NCBI GenBank assembly: GCA_025963425.1 | Contig: JAOPUQ010000278.1 | Span: forward strand, 1-7,665 | Direction of reading: 5' to 3' | DNA: 7,665 bases | DNA from: Modestobacter sp. | GTDB taxonomy: Bacteria > Actinomycetota > Actinomycetes > Mycobacteriales > Geodermatophilaceae | Part shown: piece after piece, positions 5,000 to 7,665 of the stretch | How the letters are laid out: each line of letters opens with the position of its first letter | Numbering within the stretch: position 1 is the stretch's first letter | Made by a program: the position numbers and the translations under genes | Notes under the pieces: generated by a model | Databases searched by the model: none | What the model was told of the DNA's origin: nothing | The model's input: the letters and a program-made list of their open reading frames with translations, nothing else

Positions 5000-6639
5000 T
5001 GGCGGTGCACGTCGGCAGCGTGCTGGCCGGCCGCTACGAGATCACCGCACCCATCGCCAGCGGTGGCATGGGGGAGGTGTGGCAGGCCCGCGACCGCACG
5101 CTGGGCCGGATCGTCGCGGCGAAGGTGCTGCGCAGCGAGTACACCAGCGACCCGAGCTTCCTGATCCGCTTCCGCAACGAGGCCCGGCACACCGCGGCGC
5201 TGTCCCACCCGAACATCGCCTCGGTCTACGACTACGGCGAGAGCACCCAGGACGGCCAGCGGGTCGCCTACCTGGTGATGGAGTACGTCGAGGGCAAACC
5301 GCTGGTCACCGTGCTCGCCGAGCAGGGCCGGCTGTCGCCGGAGCTCACCCTCGATGTCGTCGGCCAGGCCGGCGACGGGCTGTCGGCCGCGCACGCCGCC
5401 GGGATGGTGCACCGGGACATCAAGCCCGGCAACCTCATCGTCCGACCCGACGGCGTGGTCAAGCTGACCGACTTCGGCATCGCCCGCGCCCGGGACGCCG
5501 CCCCGCTCACCCGCACCGGCATGGTCGTGGGCACCGCCCAGTACCTCTCCCCCGAGCAGGCCCAGGGCTTCCCGGTCACGGCCGCCTCCGACGTGTACTC
5601 CCTCGGCGTGCTGGCCTACGAGTGCCTGGCCGGCAGTCGGCCCTTCGACGGCGAGTCCCAGGTGGCCATCGCCCTGGCCCAGATCAACCGGCCCCCGCCG
5701 CCGCTGCCCCCCGACGTTCCGCCCGCGGTGCGCGCCCTGGTCGAGCGAGCCCTGGCCAAGGACCCCGCCGAGCGCTTCGCCGACGGTGCCGCGGTGGCCG
5801 CCGCCGTCCGCGTCGTCGCCCGTGGAGGCAGCCTGCCGCCGCGGACCGCCCCCACGCAGATGGTGCCCGGGGCGGGTGACTCCACCACGGTGCTCCCGGC
5901 CCTGGGGGGCCCCACCGGCGCGCGGCATGGTCCGCAGACCGCCCCGCGCACCATGCCGCCGCTGGCCGGGCCGCCGGTCGGCGGGAGGGGCGACGACGTC
6001 TACGACGACCTCGGCCTGGAGGACGAGGAGCCCCCGAACCGCCGGCGCCGGCTGCTGTGGCTGGTGGCCGGGCTGGCCCTGCTGCTGCTCGTGGGTGGTG
6101 GCGTCGCCGTGCTGCTGTCCGGCAAGGGCGGCAACCCCGGCGGCGGTGCCTCCACGACGGCCACCTCCTCGGCGGCTCCCACGACCTCCGCCGCGAGCAC
6201 CAGCGCCGTCGACGGTGAGGTCTACGTCGACACCAGCGCCTACGTCGGCGAACCCGCCGACGACGTGGCGGCCACGTTGCAGGACCAGGGCCTGGTCGTG
6301 GACCGGGAGACCGCCACCCAGGCCCAGATGGCGGCCACCGGCCGGCAGCTCGGCGAGGAGACCGTCGCCGACACCGACCCGGCCGAGACCACCCTGGCCA
6401 AGGGCGGGACCGTCGTCCTCTACGTCGCGGAGAACGGCTGGGCACCCGACGACGGCACCGACGACAGCACCGGGGGCGGAGGGGCGGCCACCACCACACG
6501 GGCGCCGGCCACGACCACCCGGCCGACCACACCGCCGACGACGACCGCGCCCCCGACGACCACGCCGCCGACGACCACCGAGCCACCACCGACGACCACC
6601 GAGCCGCCACCGACGACGACCGAGCCGCCACCGACGTGA
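4999..6639 (+). CDS. pknA: Transmembrane Ser/Thr protein kinase PknA with a PASTA-like domain
   Basis: A 546-residue Hanks-type kinase. The kinase domain (about residues 13-272) has the Gly loop ASGGMGEV (20-27), ATP-anchoring K42, the catalytic loop HRDIKPGN (D140, N145), DFG (D158) and an activation loop with T171 and T173 before GTAQYLSPEQ, the two threonines expected to be autophosphorylated. A Pro/Gly-rich juxtamembrane linker leads to RRRR and one transmembrane helix (about 352-373). Outside are a Ser/Thr linker, one PASTA-like domain (about 408-480: YVG, LQDQGLVV, DPAETTLAKGGTVVLYVA) and a Thr/Pro tail ending in three TTTEPPP repeats. Mycobacterial PknA (about 431 aa) lacks PASTA domains, so this form may sense or localise to wall material. 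The name follows from gene order between pbpA and pknB. There is no good ribosome binding site; the ATG overlaps the pbpA stop, which suggests coupling. Confidence 0.93.
   Translation: MAVHVGSVLAGRYEITAPIASGGMGEVWQARDRTLGRIVAAKVLRSEYTSDPSFLIRFRNEARHTAALSHPNIASVYDYGESTQDGQRVAYLVMEYVEGKPLVTVLAEQGRLSPELTLDVVGQAGDGLSAAHAAGMVHRDIKPGNLIVRPDGVVKLTDFGIARARDAAPLTRTGMVVGTAQYLSPEQAQGFPVTAASDVYSLGVLAYECLAGSRPFDGESQVAIALAQINRPPPPLPPDVPPAVRALVERALAKDPAERFADGAAVAAAVRVVARGGSLPPRTAPTQMVPGAGDSTTVLPALGGPTGARHGPQTAPRTMPPLAGPPVGGRGDDVYDDLGLEDEEPPNRRRRLLWLVAGLALLLLVGGGVAVLLSGKGGNPGGGASTTATSSAAPTTSAASTSAVDGEVYVDTSAYVGEPADDVAATLQDQGLVVDRETATQAQMAATGRQLGEETVADTDPAETTLAKGGTVVLYVAENGWAPDDGTDDSTGGGGAATTTRAPATTTRPTTPPTTTAPPTTTPPTTTEPPPTTTEPPPTTTEPPPT
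6571..6633 (+). repeat. Three tandem 21-bp units at the 3' end of pknA
   Basis: Three units start at 6571, 6592 and 6613, each encoding TTTEPPP. They differ by single third-position changes (cca/ccg, acc/acg). Two shorter related units (acgaccgcgcccccg at 6541, acgaccacgccgccg at 6556) precede them. In-frame copy-number change would lengthen or shorten the extracytoplasmic tail without breaking the gene, so length may vary between strains. Confidence 0.8.
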
Positions 6640-6788
6640 ACGGAGAACACAGGCGCCCCCCAGTGACCCATCCGTCACAGCCCCTTCGCGTCGTCCCGGT
6701 GACGGTCCGACCGGCGGTTACGCTGCCCGCCGGGTCGCTGCACGCGCCCCCGCCGGCCCACCGCACCGCCCGAGAGGACCTCCGATGA
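6636..6788 (+). CDS. Doubtful 50-codon open frame spanning the pknA–pknB gap
   Basis: GTG 6636 overlaps the pknA stop (GTGA, 6636-6639). The frame has no stop until TGA 6786-6788, which overlaps the pknB ATG (ATGA, 6785-6788). The peptide is rich in Pro, Arg, Val and His with no recognisable domain. It uses codons uncommon in the flanking genes (AGG, CGA, GTT, CTT, TCA, CAT), and no ribosome binding site precedes the GTG. It is therefore unlikely to be a true protein gene. It is recorded because it repeats the bridge geometry seen at three other junctions and would keep terminating ribosomes moving toward pknB. Confidence 0.15.
   Translation: MNGEHRRPPVTHPSQPLRVVPVTVRPAVTLPAGSLHAPPPAHRTAREDLR
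6719..6724 (+). promoter_or_regulatory. Possible -10 box upstream of pknB
   Basis: TACGCT fits the TAnnnT pattern of actinobacterial housekeeping promoters and lies 60 nt before the pknB ATG. The only -35-like hexamer upstream is GTGACG (6699-6704), 14 nt away, which is short of the usual 17-18 nt. The match is weak and may be chance. Confidence 0.2.
6772..6778 (+). promoter_or_regulatory. Ribosome binding site of pknB
   Basis: GAGAGGA lies 6 nt before ATG 6785 and supports that start. The resulting N-terminus (MTTPQVLGERYEI) places the kinase lysine at residue 40, as in mycobacterial PknB. Confidence 0.7.
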
Positions 6789-7665
6789 CCACCCCCCAGG
6801 TGCTCGGTGAGCGCTATGAGATCGGCGGGGTGCTCGGCCGCGGCGGCATGGCGGAGGTGCACCGTGGCCGCGACCTCCGGCTGGGCCGCGAGGTCGCCGT
6901 GAAGGTGCTGCGGGGCGATCTCGCCCGCGACCCGTCGTCCCAGGTGCGGTTCCGCCGCGAGGCGCAGGCCGCCGCGTCGCTGAACCACCCGGCGATCGTC
7001 GCGGTCTACGACACCGGCGAGGACCGCACCAGCACCGGCGCCACCCCCTACATCGTCATGGAGTACGTCGAGGGCGAGACGCTGCGCGACGTGCTGCGCC
7101 GGGAGGGGCGACTGCCCCCCGAGCGGGCCATGTCCCTGGCCGCCGACATCTGCGCCGCCCTGGACTTCAGCCACCGCAACGGCATCGTGCACCGCGACGT
7201 GAAGCCCGGAAACGTGATGATCACGCCCCAGGGCACCGTCAAGGTGATGGACTTCGGCATCGCCCGGGCGGTCTCGGACTCCGCGGCCACGATGACCTCC
7301 ACCGCCGCGGTCATCGGCACCGCTCAGTACCTCTCCCCCGAGCAGGCCCGCGGCGAGAGCGTCGACGCCCGCTCCGACGTCTACTCGGCGGGGTGCCTGC
7401 TCTACGAGCTGGTCACCGGCACCCCGCCGTTCACCGGCGACTCTCCGGTCGCCGTCGCCTACCAGCACGTGCGGGAGGACCCGCGCACGCCGTCGTCGAT
7501 CAACCCGGAGATCCCGCCGGAGCTCGACGCCATCCTGCTCAAGGCGATGAGCAAGAACCCGGCCAACCGCTACCAGTCGGCCGCCGACATGCGCGCGGAC
7601 CTGCTCCGCGCCGTCGCCGGCCAGCGGGTCGAGGCGACGCCGGTGATGAGCGACGCCGAGAAGAC
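6785..7665 (+). CDS. pknB: Ser/Thr protein kinase PknB, N-terminal kinase domain (truncated by window edge)
   Basis: 293 complete codons are visible and the frame is open at the right edge. The kinase domain (about residues 11-275) has the Gly loop GRGGMAEV (18-25), K40, the catalytic loop HRDVKPGN (D138, N143), DFG (D156) and the activation loop TSTAAVIGTAQYLSPEQ with T171 and T173. All of these sit at the same numbers as in M. tuberculosis PknB, whose T171 and T173 are autophosphorylated. The following residues begin the juxtamembrane linker. The transmembrane helix and the extracytoplasmic PASTA repeats expected of PknB lie beyond the window and cannot be confirmed. PknB senses muropeptides or lipid II and phosphorylates division and wall-synthesis proteins. 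Unlike the other genes here, its start is separated from the preceding gene by 145 nt, so it may be partly independently expressed. Confidence 0.95.
   Translation, partial: MTTPQVLGERYEIGGVLGRGGMAEVHRGRDLRLGREVAVKVLRGDLARDPSSQVRFRREAQAAASLNHPAIVAVYDTGEDRTSTGATPYIVMEYVEGETLRDVLRREGRLPPERAMSLAADICAALDFSHRNGIVHRDVKPGNVMITPQGTVKVMDFGIARAVSDSAATMTSTAAVIGTAQYLSPEQARGESVDARSDVYSAGCLLYELVTGTPPFTGDSPVAVAYQHVREDPRTPSSINPEIPPELDAILLKAMSKNPANRYQSAADMRADLLRAVAGQRVEATPVMSDAEK

Larger units (their letters stand above)
6640..6784 (+). promoter_or_regulatory. pknA–pknB intergenic region with GTnAC motifs
   Basis: This 145-nt gap is the longest in the locus and ends in the pknB ribosome binding site. It holds four GTnAC pentamers: GTGAC 6663, GTCAC 6674, GTGAC 6699 and GTTAC 6717. 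The first two form an inverted repeat, GTGAC-N6-GTCAC. A second inverted repeat, CCGGT (6696-6700) with ACCGG (6710-6714), lies just before a possible -10 box. Neither hairpin is followed by a T run, so a rho-independent terminator is not supported. The GTnAC pairs recall, from memory, sites of the MtrA response regulator; this is only a suggestion. The region could carry a separate pknB promoter and an operator. Confidence 0.3.

Noticed and set aside
6661..6680. Hairpin GTGAC-N6-GTCAC as a terminator after pknA
   Set aside because: The stem is only 5 bp and is not followed by a T run. It is better described as an inverted-repeat motif.
1..7665. A previously undescribed gene system encoded by these proteins
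   Set aside because: All seven protein genes match the well-known fhaA–pknB growth and signalling locus with intact catalytic motifs. Novelty, if any, lies in the junction elements and the PknA domain make-up.
1..7665. tRNA genes, insertion sequences, CRISPR arrays, attachment sites
   Set aside because: No cloverleaf-like sequence, transposase coding, spaced direct repeats or flanking duplications were seen. The locus is compactly coding with uniform composition.

Overview
The window is strongly GC-rich (about 70% by eye), all six visible stop codons are TGA, and every real gene lies on the + strand. Gene order and protein signatures identify the conserved actinobacterial cell-growth and phospho-signalling locus fhaA–fhaB–pstP–rodA–pbpA–pknA–pknB. 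In Mycobacterium this is Rv0020c to Rv0014c, next to the replication origin. The host is a high-GC actinobacterium. A Geodermatophilaceae or Frankia-like lineage would fit, but I cannot fix the genus from the sequence.

Layout: the last 25 codons of an FHA protein (fhaA, 1-80); membrane-anchored FHA protein FhaB (118-576); PP2C Ser/Thr phosphatase PstP (650-2053); SEDS glycosyltransferase RodA (GTG start, 2091-3506); class B penicillin-binding protein PbpA (3503-4999); PknA-type Ser/Thr kinase (4999-6639), here with an extracytoplasmic PASTA-like domain and a Thr/Pro-rich tail; and the kinase domain of PknB (6785 to the right edge, truncated). RodA and PbpA should form a peptidoglycan polymerase/transpeptidase pair. 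PknA and PknB phosphorylate division and wall-synthesis proteins, the FHA proteins bind phosphothreonine, and PstP reverses the phosphorylation. The gene content itself is well known.

The less ordinary signal lies in the junctions. rodA/pbpA (ATGA) and pbpA/pknA (TGATG) overlap directly. The other four gaps (fhaA–fhaB, fhaB–pstP, pstP–rodA, pknA–pknB) are each crossed by a small ORF whose start overlaps the upstream stop and whose stop overlaps the downstream start. Stops and starts therefore form one unbroken chain through all seven genes. Three of the four bridges have a Shine-Dalgarno-like sequence. Two of them (573-653 and 2053-2094) begin inside copies of a 20-nt repeat that can fold as a stem with a near-identical 10-nt loop and one compensatory base-pair change. 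Both copies encode the same short peptide start, [V/M][T/S]ERA[R/S]SP. This could be a dispersed translation-coupling cassette, although chance has not been excluded.

Other points are the PASTA-like domain on PknA, a 145-nt gap before pknB with repeated GTnAC motifs and a possible -10 box, and a 21-bp tandem repeat at the 3' end of pknA. No RNA gene, insertion sequence, CRISPR array or convincing terminator was seen, and no gene-free stretch exceeds 300 bases.
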